Below, piece by piece: positions 33,328-43,882 of a stretch of 64,000 bases of DNA. The translations under genes were made by a program, and so were the position numbers. The notes beneath the pieces are model-generated. The model did not search any database, was not told the origin of the DNA, and saw only the letters and a program-made list of their open reading frames with translations. Numbering within the stretch: position 1 is the first letter of the stretch; each line of letters starts with the position of its first letter. The DNA comes from Pyropia yezoensis (Eukaryota > Rhodophyta > Bangiophyceae > Bangiales > Bangiaceae), in assembly GCA_009829735.1 (NCBI GenBank), contig CM020618.1, forward strand, positions 12,568,568 through 12,632,567, written 5' to 3'.

Positions 33328-34894
33328 ATGCCCTCTCCGCGGGCCCCCTCACCTGGCACTGGGCTAGCGCGCCCCAACGGCGCCGGTGACCCTGGCCGGA
33401 CGGCGGACACCCCAGCCTCTGCTGGCGGGGCTTCTGGCAGTCGCAAGCGACCTGCGCCAGACAGCCCTGCCGGGGGCGGTCGTTCTGCCAAGAAGGGAAA
33501 GTCGGCGAAAAAAGTCCATTGGTCATCCGCCGCTACCCGGCAGCTGTTGGACTTGCTGGCTGAGTCCAGCGAAGTGCGCACAGCTCTCAAGAGTGCAAAC
33601 AAGAACAAGAAGTTGAGTCACATCTACGCACGGTGGGCAGGGATGCTGAACAACTCCAACTCATCGCAAGCGTTTGAAGGCCCCAAGGTGAAGAGCAAGA
33701 TCAAGAAGATGTCGAGCTCATGGCGGGCTGTGCACGAGCAGGTCTCTAAGCTGCGTAATCGCGGTGCGGCTACAGCTGAAGTCGAGGACAAGAAAAGTAC
33801 GTAGCGCTCCTATTGACCCCACTACTTGCTATCCTCGATGCCTTTGTGTCCGTGTGGCTGATTTTCTGGGCCACCGTACTGTCTTGTACTGAAGGGGTTG
33901 GCTGCCAGTCTTTTCCTTTTTTCCTCGAGACTGACTCTCCTTTTATGACTGCCGGGCACGTCATGCTTTGCACGTCTGATGCTTGTCTCTTCCCGCAGGC
34001 GAGTTCGAGGACTATGATAAGGGGCACGCCATTTGGGGTACTGCGGCGGAGGTGGAGCGCCAAATAGTTCTCGAGTCTGGGCTCTCAAGCCCTTCCCACT
34101 CACGTGCCCCTCCCCCTCGCGCCGAGGCACGCGGGACCTCTCCGTTGGACGGGTCACAGGAGGATGGCTCCCTGGCACTTAACCGGGATGGCACCGAGGG
34201 GGCTGGCGCTGTGTCCGCTAGCAGTGGCTCCGTGGACAGCGCCGTCATCCTCACAAGCGTCAATTCTACGCCCCCCTCTCCCTCCCGTCGGGGTACGGCT
34301 AGGGGCTCTGCCGCAGAGTGCGCGAGTGGCCGTGCCAATGGCCATCTACCGCGCAACTCTGCCTCCCCTCCGTCGGGCGAAGAGCTGTCACCCCTGCCGG
34401 CAAAGCCATCGCGGGTGGTCCCCCCTGGGGCTCTAAAGAGCAAGCAGCAGGGCAGTGGAAAAAAGCTACAAGTTCTGAATCGCGTGGCGGAAGCACTCGA
34501 GGGCTCCGAGACGGGCCGCGCGGACCGCCTCCGTGCCATGAACCAGCAGGCCGAGTGGACTAAAGAGTACCAGACCGGACGCCTCGCCCTAGCTGAGCGC
34601 GTGGTGGCTGTACGCGAGAGAGAGGCGGCGCTGGAGGAGCAGAACAACGCGGCGGAACAGCAGCGCAAGAAGAGTGAGAGCATTACGGCACGCATGCTGC
34701 AAATTGCATCCTCAAGCAAGTCTGTGGCCGAGGTGCTAGCAATGCAACGCGAGGGGGTCGAGGGGGATGGAGAATACATGACTCCGTCTCGAGAGATGGG
34801 TGTTGCGAGGGGGGGAGGGGGTGGAACTGGATCCAGCCATGGGGGTGCTGACGTGGGGGGGGGGTGGGGGGGAGTAAGGCCTGACACCGGGTGA
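33328..34894 (+). CDS. Harbinger MYB/SANT-like DNA-binding partner protein, two exons
   Basis: Exon 1 is 33328-33796 and exon 2 is 33999-34894, about 454 residues. The 202-bp intron (AAAA|GTACGT ... CCCGCAG|GC) rebuilds KKSEFEDYDKGHAIWG across the junction. A basic stretch (KKGKSAKKVHW) precedes a trihelix/MYB-SANT-like domain: WSSAATRQLLDLLAESSEVR, KLSHIYARWAGML and KVKSKIKKMSSSWRAVHEQV. A Ser/Pro-rich linker and a coiled coil (ALAERVVAVREREAALEEQN) follow. In Harbinger elements this protein imports the nuclease and binds DNA. It is convergent with the nuclease gene. The ATG at 33328 is chosen as the first after the minisatellite; earlier in-frame starts exist. Confidence 0.75.
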
Positions 34895-34967
34895 TAGGCG
34901 CAAAGCACTTGTTTTACTCTTCTCGGAAGGGGCACAGCAAAATCAAAGCAGTGGTTGTCGCCTCTCT

Positions 34968-36344
34968 TTACTCGTGATACACTTCCCACAGTTCGTCCGC
35001 CAGTTCCTCACGCATTTGCAATGCAAGCTCGTAGTCGTCACCCTCAATAGCATCCGCTGCCGTGCTGCTGTCGTGGTCCTCTCGGGAGTCCATTAAATCT
35101 TCCCACCCGTCCCCCTGGTCTAATAAAAAGTTATGGAGGCGCACGCATGCCTCAAAAACGTGGGGCACCAACTCAGTCTCGGTTGATATGCCACTGTGGA
35201 GCACCCTCCACCTACCCTTCAACACCCCGAAAGCGTTCTCCACGACGGCGCGGGGGGAACATAGAAAGCGGTTGAACATCCGCCGTCGCTCCGTCGTGAG
35301 CTGGTCCTCGGGGTAAGGCTTCAGCAGCCATGTCTCGAGAGCAAATCCCCCGTCAGCCAGCAAAATGTAGTGAGGGCAGAGCACCGGGGAGCTGCCAGTC
35401 TGGCGCTCATACCATGCGCTCTCCTTGAACGCAAGACTGTCAGCCATGGAGCCACGTAGCCCTGACCGTGTCATAATGAACCGCTTGTCCGCGTCGACGA
35501 TAGCGAGAAGAATCACACCGTAAAAACACTTACGCGTGTTGAAAGCCGTCTTGTATTTCGCTGGAGGGGTGCGGATGGGGATGAGGCACCCGTCGATGAC
35601 GCCAGCCACACGCCTGATTTTGCAGTCCAGGCGACTCTCAAACCGCGCCGCGACGGCCGCTTGACCTGTCTCCGTCCGGGGAAAGTGCGGGGGTGGCAAC
35701 GCACATTGAATCGCCCGGAGAACTTCTCTGACGATAGGTGAGAACGTAGAGTTGGCCATGTCCGCCACCTCGCACGCCTCAAACTGGCTTCCCCCTTGAC
35801 CAAGCCAAAACAAAACCACCAGGAGCCGAATACGAGGCTCGATGCTTGGCGCGCGTCCCACTACCCCGTCTCCATCACAGCGCAGAAACGGCTGTGCTCG
35901 CGAGAGAAGAAGTTCAAACGAGGCAGGCGTCATGCGCATCCGCTTGTAAAAATATTGATCGCCACGTTCCTTCAGGCGAGACAGCCATGTCTGTCCGTTG
36001 TCGCGGTTCCACACCGCCCGTGACTCTCCGTCTCCCAAGCGAAAGAGAACTGTCAACGCGAGCGCGTAGAGGAAAGCATTGTTTTCATCTTCGTCCGAAC
36101 CGTCGTCGCCAAGAGCTCCGTCCACTCCCACACAATTCTCGCCCACCGCGCCCATGCCTCCGCCTCCGCATGCGGACAAATCATCAACGTCCGGACCCCC
36201 CAACGTATCCAGCCCGTCGTCGCCCCCGGGCAAGCAGTCGGCAGCCGCATCCCCAGGTGAACTGAGCTCATCAAATTCGCCGTCCAGAGCGGCGAATGGA
36301 TCCTTAAGGGGCCACCGGGGTACCACCGGGCGCGGGCGACCCAT
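34968..36344 (-). CDS. PIF/Harbinger nuclease (DDE_4), intact
   Basis: This 458-residue transposase has an acidic N-terminus (about 1-90) and a helix-turn-helix region (LLVVLFWLGQGGSQFEACEV, MANSTFSPIVREVLRAI). The DDE_4 catalytic core has D251 in VAGVIDGCLIPI, D331 in ILLADGGFALETW and E369 in VVENAFGVLKGRWRVL. There is no stop or shift, and all three catalytic residues are present. Its stop lies 74 bp from that of the MYB-like gene, the convergent two-gene layout usual for Harbinger transposons. I could not identify terminal inverted repeats; the right side may be interrupted by the chromovirus insertion. Confidence 0.92.
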   Translation of the reverse strand: MGRPRPVVPRWPLKDPFAALDGEFDELSSPGDAAADCLPGGDDGLDTLGGPDVDDLSACGGGGMGAVGENCVGVDGALGDDGSDEDENNAFLYALALTVLFRLGDGESRAVWNRDNGQTWLSRLKERGDQYFYKRMRMTPASFELLLSRAQPFLRCDGDGVVGRAPSIEPRIRLLVVLFWLGQGGSQFEACEVADMANSTFSPIVREVLRAIQCALPPPHFPRTETGQAAVAARFESRLDCKIRRVAGVIDGCLIPIRTPPAKYKTAFNTRKCFYGVILLAIVDADKRFIMTRSGLRGSMADSLAFKESAWYERQTGSSPVLCPHYILLADGGFALETWLLKPYPEDQLTTERRRMFNRFLCSPRAVVENAFGVLKGRWRVLHSGISTETELVPHVFEACVRLHNFLLDQGDGWEDLMDSREDHDSSTAADAIEGDDYELALQMREELADELWEVYHE

Positions 36345-36433
36345 GCCAACGGCGGCAGGCGCACGTGCGCCCAGATAGGACGAGGGCTTACGAGATAGAC
36401 CACTCGAGATATCGCGTGGTCAGGACTGTAGCT

Positions 36434-36460
36434 GGGGGGGGGGGGGGGGGGGGGGGGGGG
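36434..36460. repeat. 27-bp poly-G run next to the retrotransposon
   Basis: The run ends one step from the GCAGG target duplication of the chromovirus. It may be part of the original target. Length may be inexact. Confidence 0.9.
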
Positions 36461-36464
36461 CAGG

Positions 36465-36933
36465 TGTGGCAAAAACCACTTGCACACACGACACCCAAGT
36501 TGGGGCGGTGTACAAGGGCTGCCTCCCGTGTCGGGGGAACCGGAAGAAGTGCAAGTCGCACACACTCTGTCCCTGTTGTGGGGCAAACCCCCCCCGGACA
36601 AACAAGAGGATGGTGTGTGGTCCAACAGTTTCTTGGTCGGGACGGGGACGCAGGGCCAAGCCCCGCTGTCCCTCCCCTTATCCCCCCAGGGTGCCCTCAG
36701 AATCTCGCCACTCAGAATCTCCCACCCCAGCACCTGCCCACCGGGCCACACGAAAATTCAAGACGATAAATGCAGAAAACCCTCAAATCCAAGTTGGATT
36801 TACTACTAAGCTAACTATCCCAAACTTAGGGAATATGGACCCAAATGCAGGGGGAGGAACGGATCAGGCTAGTGGCCTGCCGCCCCTGGCATGGCACGTG
36901 TTGCCCCCCTACCTGGGGGTCAATACTGCCACA
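36465..36933 (-). repeat. 3' LTR (sense orientation minus)
   Basis: 469 bp with 7-bp perfect terminal repeats TGTGGCA/TGCCACA. It differs from the other LTR only near its plus-strand start (about 36484, 36517, 36521 and 36595). Confidence 0.95.
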
Positions 36934-36946
36934 CTCCCCTCTTCTC
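36934..36946 (-). promoter_or_regulatory. Polypurine tract (plus-strand primer)
   Basis: On the sense strand it reads GAGAAGAGGGGAG, directly abutting the 3' LTR, as expected for plus-strand DNA priming. Confidence 0.8.
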
Positions 36947-37273
36947 AGTTCCGACCGACCCGGTCGGCCCTGTGAGGGGGTGCGTAAACGCACGTCTCGG
37001 CGTTGGGGGCGCGACTTGCTGTCCCCCCCCTTGAGTACGTAACGCGTATGTGGAGGCGGTCACGTTGACCGCCCCTCTCCTCAAGCTTGCCCACTCGGCA
37101 GCTTGCTCTTCTCGGTTCACACTTCACCGTCACCACTACCTCCCCTTCACCTTCCACGGGGCCGCCCCACGCTGGGGAGGCCACCCGTCTACCCCCGATC
37201 CGAGTCCCCCTCAACTCGAGGCGGGTCTCGTGCCGCTGTAGCGAGGGCGTCTCTCCCCAACTTGGGGAGAGCC

Positions 37274-39217
37274 ATGGCGACCCCGGGGGTGGAGACGGAC
37301 TCTCTTGACGAGCGTATGGAGGACACCTCCTACGGTGCAGCACCCGCCGGGACTTCCGGCGGGGGCTCCGCGATCGCTCCGGGGGATGGGACTCCCGCGT
37401 CACCCGGCTTTGGGTTGACGGCGGGATCTCCCCCGGAGGCGGGACAAGTTGTCCCGCGTGAGGCCTTGGGGCGGTGGTTTTACCCCGCTTGGCCTCTCTA
37501 TGAGGAGGGATTGACTGTTCTTCGCTGTGGCCGACTTGGCGCAGCGATGGGTCGGGTATGGGACCGCCTACGGGAGAAGTATCCCCGTAGGGTCGGGTTC
37601 CCTGCCGGCTTCAGGACGGACCAGTTTGCCTTCCTGGACGACGAGGAGGTCGAAGATGTACAGCGTGCCAAGGCCATGGTGGACCGCGGGGGAACTATCC
37701 CGGGTCCCGGCGACTTGCCGACCTTTACTTGGGACGCGGTGGCAACTCGCCCCCCGTACCTTCACGAGGCCGATCCGCACACTCATCACTTTGATGTGCG
37801 GATGGAGAAGGACTTCCGGCGAGGTCCCTACTTGGTGACCTCGGCTCAACTTGAGTTCCCTCAGCAGTCTGCTGCCAGCAAGGAGCAATACTATCCGAAG
37901 AAGCCCGAGTGGTGGCCTCAAGTTGAGGTCCCCTACGGGTTCCCGGCGTTGCTGCCACGGTTGCTTGACCACTTCGGCTCCGTCATGTTGACGGCTGGCC
38001 CTGATCACCTGGTGTGGGCCATGCTGGCCACCCAGTGGCTCCTCGAGGTCATGTAGACCTGGGTGTCTTGTGTTCAGCGGCGGGGGATGCTCTGGCATCT
38101 CCCCCTCCGGCTTATCCAAGGTTTGGAACAGCTCACCCCTCAGCTAGTTGCTGAGGGATGCTCATCAGGACAACTCACTCTACTTGAGGAGATGCTCCGC
38201 CTCCACAAGTTTATCGAGTGGGAGAGCATTGAGCACAAGTTGCGCCGCCCCACTCGTGGGCCCAAGGACGATGGCGCACTTCGCCAGTTCGTGTGGGTCG
38301 CTCGTGAACTTCACGACGGCCGTGTGGTCCTACGCGAGGGGTTGGGCATCGGGGACTACCCGTATGCCCCGGGAGTGGATCGCCACACTGCGCCACCCCC
38401 GGACAAGCCCATAGTTATGGCCGTGCCCTCATATGATGACCATATGACTCAACCTACTGCGGGGGCACCAAGTCGGGGTCGCAGTTACACCCGGGTCCCG
38501 CCACCTCGGCGTGCCCCTCCGCTTCCTCCTGTCCCCTACCAGCCGCACGGGGACATCCCGATTAGCGTGGCCGTTGAGTCGTCCACCCCGGTGTCCCCCA
38601 ACTTGGGGGCCACCCTCCTGACGGTATACCCCAAGTTGGTGTTACCGCCCACGCCTCTAACCTCAGAGATGATGATCACCACGTTGGTGCGCACCATTTC
38701 CTGGTTGGCCGCGTCGACCGCAACCCTTCAAACTTCCGAGACTCCTCAACTTGAGGAGCGCGTTCGTACTGCAGTGGCGACCGCGAGTTGCGAGTCGGTG
38801 GCGGAGTTTATGACGGCCGAGTTGGCTCGCATTGGGGCTATTATGCCCCAGCCAGCCCCACTTGGGCGTGGCAAACGTCGAGCGAGTCGGGCATACTCGC
38901 CTCCTCGCCGTCGTCGCCGACACTCGCGGCGCTCTCCCTCTGTGTCGGAAGACGAGTTGTCTTACTCCGTCTCGGAGTCCTCGACTCCGTCAGAGTCGGA
39001 GTCGGTCCGGCGTCTGCGTCGCCAACTTGCGCGCAAGACCAAGCAGAAGGGTAGCCGCGGTCGTCGCCACTTGCGCGACCGTGAGGGGCGCGACGGTTCC
39101 GACTTGGAGCCGCCGCCCCCTCCGACGGGAGGAGAGCGTTATCGCCGTGGGTCTCGCCGCTCGCCTCTACGTGAGGGCGAGGGCCGTGGGGTTGGAGAGT
39201 CTAGCATGCATGCCTAG
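37274..39217 (+). CDS. Opposite-strand extra ORF of the chromovirus, split by one TAG
   Basis: An ATG in strong context (gagagccATGg) opens a frame of 260 codons to TAG at 38054-38056. The same frame then continues to 39217, so 648 codons carry a single interruption. The first part is Trp/Tyr-rich with mixed composition (GRWFYPAWPLYEEGLTVL, LREKYPRRVGF, FAFLDDEEVEDV). The second part has a Leu-rich segment (QGLEQLTPQLVAEG), a helical region (ERVRTAVATASCESVAEF), then a basic, Ser/Arg-rich tail (RRRRRHSRRSPSVSEDELSY) like an RS domain. No family is recognised. It converges with pol, 111 bp apart. Opposite-strand ORFs between integrase and 3' LTR are known in some plant gypsy lineages. Confidence 0.65.
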
Positions 39218-39328
39218 TTGGCAGCTGCCTTTGTTGTGAGAGTATGAGGGTTAGGGCTGTAGTTGAAAGCCACTCTGCGTACCACTTCGACTTGAAGCAC
39301 TCTCTTGGCACTGTTACTCGGCCTTCCC

Positions 39329-41064
39329 TCACGTTGAGGGAGGGCTGCTAGGGTCTATCTCATTCCGGGCACAGTATGCCCGGACCTTCTCAGCGGGAAG
39401 GTCCTCCACATACTCCCACGTATCATCCTTGGCTTTGTAGCCAAACCAACGCACCCTCAACATGAGGCGGTTAGTGTCCTCATCCCATCCGTGGTCGATG
39501 AACTTATCGAACACGTACTCCTGCGGGCCCTGTTTGGCCGCAGGCAGTGAGGGGAGGCGCCACGCTTCCAAAGCACGCGCCCAAGCTGGGTCGCCTGCAG
39601 GCGGTGGTGCAACTTTGACCACGTCCTGTCCGTTCACTGTGCGGACCCCATCGTCACTTTCGATGGTGAAGCGCCGCCCATCAGTACGAAGGACCTGGTA
39701 CGGCCCCTTCGTCTGGAACACCAACTTACCCCCAGTTGGGGTGTGTGAGTGTACCAGCACCCAGTCACCCTGCTCGGGGACATGCTTAGCATTGCGCACC
39801 TTTTTGTCAAAGGTACGCTTGTAGCGCTTTTGTGCTTTGTCCATCTCAGCCCCGACTTTAGGGATGAGGTGTTCAAGCCTAGCAGCGAACTCCGCCTTAC
39901 TCTCAGTAGGAGTAGGCGTACTGCCACCATCCTCCCTAGTTGGGAGCGACCGCCGCACAGCAATAGACCGCACGCGACGGGGGGTCACAAAAGCGAGGGG
40001 TACTTCCCCGGTAGATGAGTGAACCTGCGAATTGTAGGCAGTAGTAAGAATAGAAATGTATTGGTCCCACGTCTTCACGTGCTCACTCACATAGTGGCGC
40101 AGCTGCCTAACAATAGTTTTGTTGAAGCGCTCCACCTGCCCATTAGTTTGTGGGTGGTAGGGGGTGGCATAGTTTGCCTTAACCCCCAACATGTCCAGCA
40201 CTCCCTGAAACAGTACAGACGCAAATTGCGGTCCATTGTCCGATAGTGTACTATCTGGGATGCCATACTCGGCAACCCAGTGATCTAGGAAGGCTGACAC
40301 GACCGACATGGCCGTGATCTCTGCCAGTGGGATCGCTCGCGTAAGTTTCGTGAAGCGGTCACAGATGACCAGGAGGTACTGGTTGCCCTCCTCGGTCACT
40401 GGCAGTGGCCCAAGGATGTCCATCGCCAACGCGGCGAAGGGCTCCTTGGCCGGGAACAATAGCATAGCCGTAGTAGGCCGCCGTTCCATCAGACGGTTCT
40501 GTGCACAACTTGTGCAGGCAGCCACCCAACTGTAGATGTCCACCACCATGGACGGCCAGTAGTACCTGGTCCTCAGGGTCTGGTACAGTTTACTAGACCC
40601 CGGGTGTCCACCCGTGGGAGCGTTGTGCTCCCTCTCAAGGATACTGTCCTTGAGGGATGCGGGGACGACAAGTTGTTCGGTCCCCTGGAATACCCCCCTC
40701 CTCATGAGGAGGCCATCGTCTCCCAGGAAGAACCGCGTCTCCGCCACTGTATCCATTGTATCCCTCTGCGACTTGCAGAAGGGATCCTCGGCCTGGGCCT
40801 TCACCACCTCGTCCAGGGACAGGGGCAAGTACTTCTTGTTCCCTGGCGCCTCGGGGTTCAACGCCTGACCCGAGCGCGTGACTACCCCCACGATGGGGAT
40901 GTCCTCATCGACTGGGTTAGTGTCCAGCCCCTCGGTAGGTACCCGAGAGAGGCCGTCGGCCAGGGCATGTTGCCTGCCAGGTCGGTACTCAATGTCAAAG
41001 TTGAAGGGTGCCAGTCGCACCCTCCACCGATTGAGACGAGTGTTCGTACAATCCGTCTTAAGAT
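39329..41064 (-). CDS. Chromovirus pol C-terminal part: RNase H end, integrase, chromodomain
   Basis: The frame starts in the end of RNase H (NRWRVRLAPFNFDIEYRPG, ALADGLSRVP). The zinc-binding HHCC of integrase follows (GHPGSSKLYQTLRTRYYWPS, CTSCAQNR), then the D-D-E core: MDILGPLPV, LSDNGPQF and NGQVERFNKTIV. A GPY-like region (GPYQVLRTDGRRFTI) precedes a C-terminal chromodomain (EYVFDKFIDHGWDEDTNR, VRWFGYKAKDDTWEYVEDLP), which defines the chromovirus clade and directs insertion to particular chromatin. The catalytic triad is complete. A one-base frameshift near 41050-41075 separates it from the RT/RNase H part. Confidence 0.92.
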
Positions 41065-41920
41065 GAACTGCAACGTGCGGTGGTCACAGCGGATGAGGAA
41101 CTTCTCACCCTCTAGGTAGTGACGAAGCGACGTCACCGCCCACACCACTGCGAGTCCTTCCAACTCGGTGACTCCGTAGTTCTTCTCGGCCGAGTTCAGC
41201 CCCTTACTGAAGTATCCCACCGGCAAGTACTCCTTGTCCGGCTGCTGCTGAAGCAACACACAACTATGTTGGTCGTAGCTAGCGTCCACATCTAGGATGT
41301 AGTGGCCTCCCAACCTGGGAATAGCCAAGATGGGGGGCTTCAGCAGAAGGCCCCGAAGAGTCTCAAAGGATTCCTGCTCCACCCGACTTGGGGGAGGCAG
41401 GTTCTTCGGTAGCGTTGAGCTAACTAGCTCATTTAACGGTTTCGCCACCTTGTCGAAGCCCTTGGTGAAACGTCGGTACACGTTACACATCCCGAGGAAG
41501 CTCCTCATCTGGGTCTGGGTCCGGGGGTACTGAGCCTTACGTATGGCCCTCAAGTTCTTCTCGTTAACACTGAGACGCCCCGGATGGACAACATGTCCCA
41601 AGTACTCCACCTCTTGAGTAAAGAGGTGGCACTTACTCGCCTTCAGTGACACACCGGCGTCAGCAAGTAGCTTGAACACCTGGCCAAGATGGCCAATGTG
41701 TTCCTCCGGACTTTGGGAGAACACAATGATATCGTCTAGGTACACAAGACAGATCTGCCACCGTACTCCGGCCAGAATCATGTCCATAGCGCGCTGGAAA
41801 GTTGCCGGCGCGTTACACAGACCAAACGGTAGTCGCTTGCACTGGAAGGTATCACAGTGTCAGGTAAAGGTAGTTTTATGCCTGTCCTCCGGGGCAATGG
41901 ACTCTTCACCACAGCTTGTG
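41040..41920 (-). pseudogene. Chromovirus reverse transcriptase/RNase H fragment
   Basis: The RT resumes mid-domain at IAPEDRHKTTFT, is interrupted by TGA at 41860-41862, then continues with RLPFGLCNAPATFQRAMD and the catalytic LVYLDDIIVFS. The thumb, connection and RNase H follow (ILDVDASYDQHSCVLLQQ, YGVTELEGLAVVWAV, CDHRTLQFIL). The N-terminal fingers with the first catalytic Asp are deleted. A frameshift ends it at about 41060. It cannot make an active enzyme. Confidence 0.88.
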
Positions 41921-43313
41921 GATGAAGAAACCCACGAAGATTGTTGAGCTTACGGACTCGCTCCGCAAAGGACAACTCGTCCTCGGCCTCTTCCTGGTGA
42001 GCTTGCGTAAACTCCTCGGCTTGAGAAGCCAGCGCCGCTTCATCAACCATGGCCCTCAACAACCAGTTGACGAGCTCCAAATAGGACGTCACCTCCCCAG
42101 CGCCTCCACTTGAGGAACTGGGCATGACGGACATAAGTTCTGTCCGCAGGTCGCCCTTCGTAAACTCCTGTAGCATGTAAAAAGCCATGCCTTCACTTAT
42201 GGCATTGTCGTCACAGGCTTTTGTGAAACGACGTAGAAACTCAAAGACACGGAGGGGGGGAGTTCCATCCCACTCCGCTTTGTGCCCAAAAGAATGAAGT
42301 GCATTCTTCTTGGCACGACCCATGGCTCGGGCCTGGACAGGACCATACACCACCGACTTGTTGTGGAGGGCGTAGGTCTCACAGTCAAAGATCCCCTGGT
42401 AGACCGGGTTGGCTACCTGGATCTTGGGCGGCACCTCACGTTGAGGGAACAGCCGCTGTGGCACTGGGGTAAGTTGACCCTCAGCGCCTGTAGTCTGGTG
42501 CGGCGAGCTTGGTGTAGCCGCCGGCGTTTCCGACGGGAACTCCCCCGTGAAGGGCGTACGCCCCACCGAGAATGGTGCGGCTCCCACGTTGGGAGTCACA
42601 GGGGTCGCCCCCTGTTCGGGGCGACCCGGAATAGGCGTCAGGAGAGATTCCCCCTGCGCCTGCGGGCTCGAAAGCCCCAATCCGGTCTGGACATTAAGGC
42701 CATCTGGCAAACTCGCCACAATCTGATTCTGAATAGTATTCGTCATCGTGACCACCAGGTCCGGCAAAGTCTGCCGCAACACATTGGTCGCCTCCCGACG
42801 GACAGTTTCCGCGAGGAGTGGATTGAAGACTCCAGTTGAGTCTCGGTCCGCCTCCGGGAGTCCACCTGAGGGGTAACCACGTTCCTCAGGGGTCTCAACC
42901 GGGGGGGGCATGGGCGCGAGCCCATCGCCGACCAACGGAGGTCCGCCGTCCTCCGAAAGCCTAGTTGGCGACGGCTCCAAGCCAAAGTTGGCTCCAACCC
43001 GAGTGGAACCCGCGGGGACAGTCCTCACCCCTTGGGACGTTCCCGTTGAGTATACCACACGGTGGCCAGACTTCGGCCCACCCACATCAGAAGTGTCACC
43101 CGAGTGAACTCCCGACTGAGTCGGGGTGGCCTGTTGCCCGCTCGCACTTCCAGTCCTGCTGGCTTGAGGGACCTCTAGTCCCTCTGCGACCCCAGGTAAA
43201 CCCACCTGTGTCTCACCAGTATTCAAAGGCACTGAAGTACGTGCGTCACCCGTGTACTCCCCGGACGACGGGGGGTCCGAACTAGCCATGTTGGCTGACG
43301 ATCCGTATGACAC
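41778..43313 (-). pseudogene. Chromovirus Gag, fused out of frame to RT
   Basis: The frame of 511 codons has a long Pro/Gly/Thr-rich N-terminus. A retroviral-type Gag (capsid) region follows at about 320-460: PPLRVFEFLRRFTKACDDNA, LQEFTKGDLRTEL, SYLELVNWLLRAM and DELSFAERVRKLNNL. No CCHC zinc knuckle or protease follows. Near 41915 it runs directly into RT sequence in another frame, so a deletion has removed nucleocapsid, protease and the RT N-terminus. The capsid part looks intact and could still assemble or be supplied to relatives. Confidence 0.82.
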
Positions 43314-43389
43314 GGTCCAAGTCCACCGTTCCTCTGAGACAGAGGGCCCCCTACACCCGGGTGCACCCGGAGGTAAAGTTTACCTCTGT

Positions 43390-43406
43390 CCCCTGCTGCT
43401 CCACCA
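43390..43406 (-). promoter_or_regulatory. tRNA primer-binding site
   Basis: Two bases inside the 5' LTR, the sense strand reads TGGTGGAGCAGCAGGGG. It would pair with a tRNA 3' end CTGCTCC-A-CCA plus T-stem bases. It is not the common initiator-Met site (TGGTATCAGAGC). Confidence 0.7.
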
Positions 43407-43408
43407 AA

Positions 43409-43877
43409 TGTGGCAAAAACCACTTGTACACACGACACCCAAGTTGGGGCGGTGTACAAGGGCTGCGTCCTGTGTCGGGGGAACCGGAAGAAGTGCAAGT
43501 CGCACACACTCTGTCCCTGTTGTGGGGCAAACCCCCCACGGACAAACAAGAGGATGGTGTGTGGTCCAACAGTTTCTTGGTCGGGACGGGGACGCAGGGC
43601 CAAGCCCCGCTGTCCCTCCCCTTATCCCCCCAGGGTGCCCTCAGAATCTCGCCACTCAGAATCTCCCACCCCAGCACCTGCCCACCGGGCCACACGAAAA
43701 TTCAAGACGATAAATGCAGAAAACCCTCAAATCCAAGTTGGATTTACTACTAAGCTAACTATCCCAAACTTAGGGAATATGGACCCAAATGCAGGGGGAG
43801 GAACGGATCAGGCTAGTGGCCTGCCGCCCCTGGCATGGCACGTGTTGCCCCCCTACCTGGGGGTCAATACTGCCACA
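43409..43877 (-). repeat. 5' LTR (sense orientation minus)
   Basis: 469 bp, same ends as the 3' LTR and about 99% identical by eye. It should carry the promoter for minus-strand gag-pol transcription. Confidence 0.95.
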
Positions 43878-43882
43878 GCAGG

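Larger units (their letters stand above)
36460..43882 (-). mobile_element. Ty3/gypsy chromovirus with LTRs and 5-bp target duplication
   Basis: Two 469-bp LTRs (36465-36933 and 43409-43877) flank the element, and GCAGG is duplicated at 36460-36464 and 43878-43882. LTR ends are TGTGGCA...TGCCACA. The LTRs differ at about four positions by my comparison, so insertion is recent. Sense gag-pol runs on the minus strand. Order in sense: LTR, primer site, gag, deletion, partial RT, RNase H, integrase, chromodomain, then a long ORF on the opposite strand, polypurine tract and LTR. Protease and the first half of RT are missing, so it is non-autonomous. Confidence 0.93.

Noticed and set aside
41778-41925. 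Programmed gag-pol frameshift
   Set aside because: RT starts in mid-domain directly after Gag, and protease and the RT N-terminus are absent. A deletion explains the frame change better than programmed shifting.
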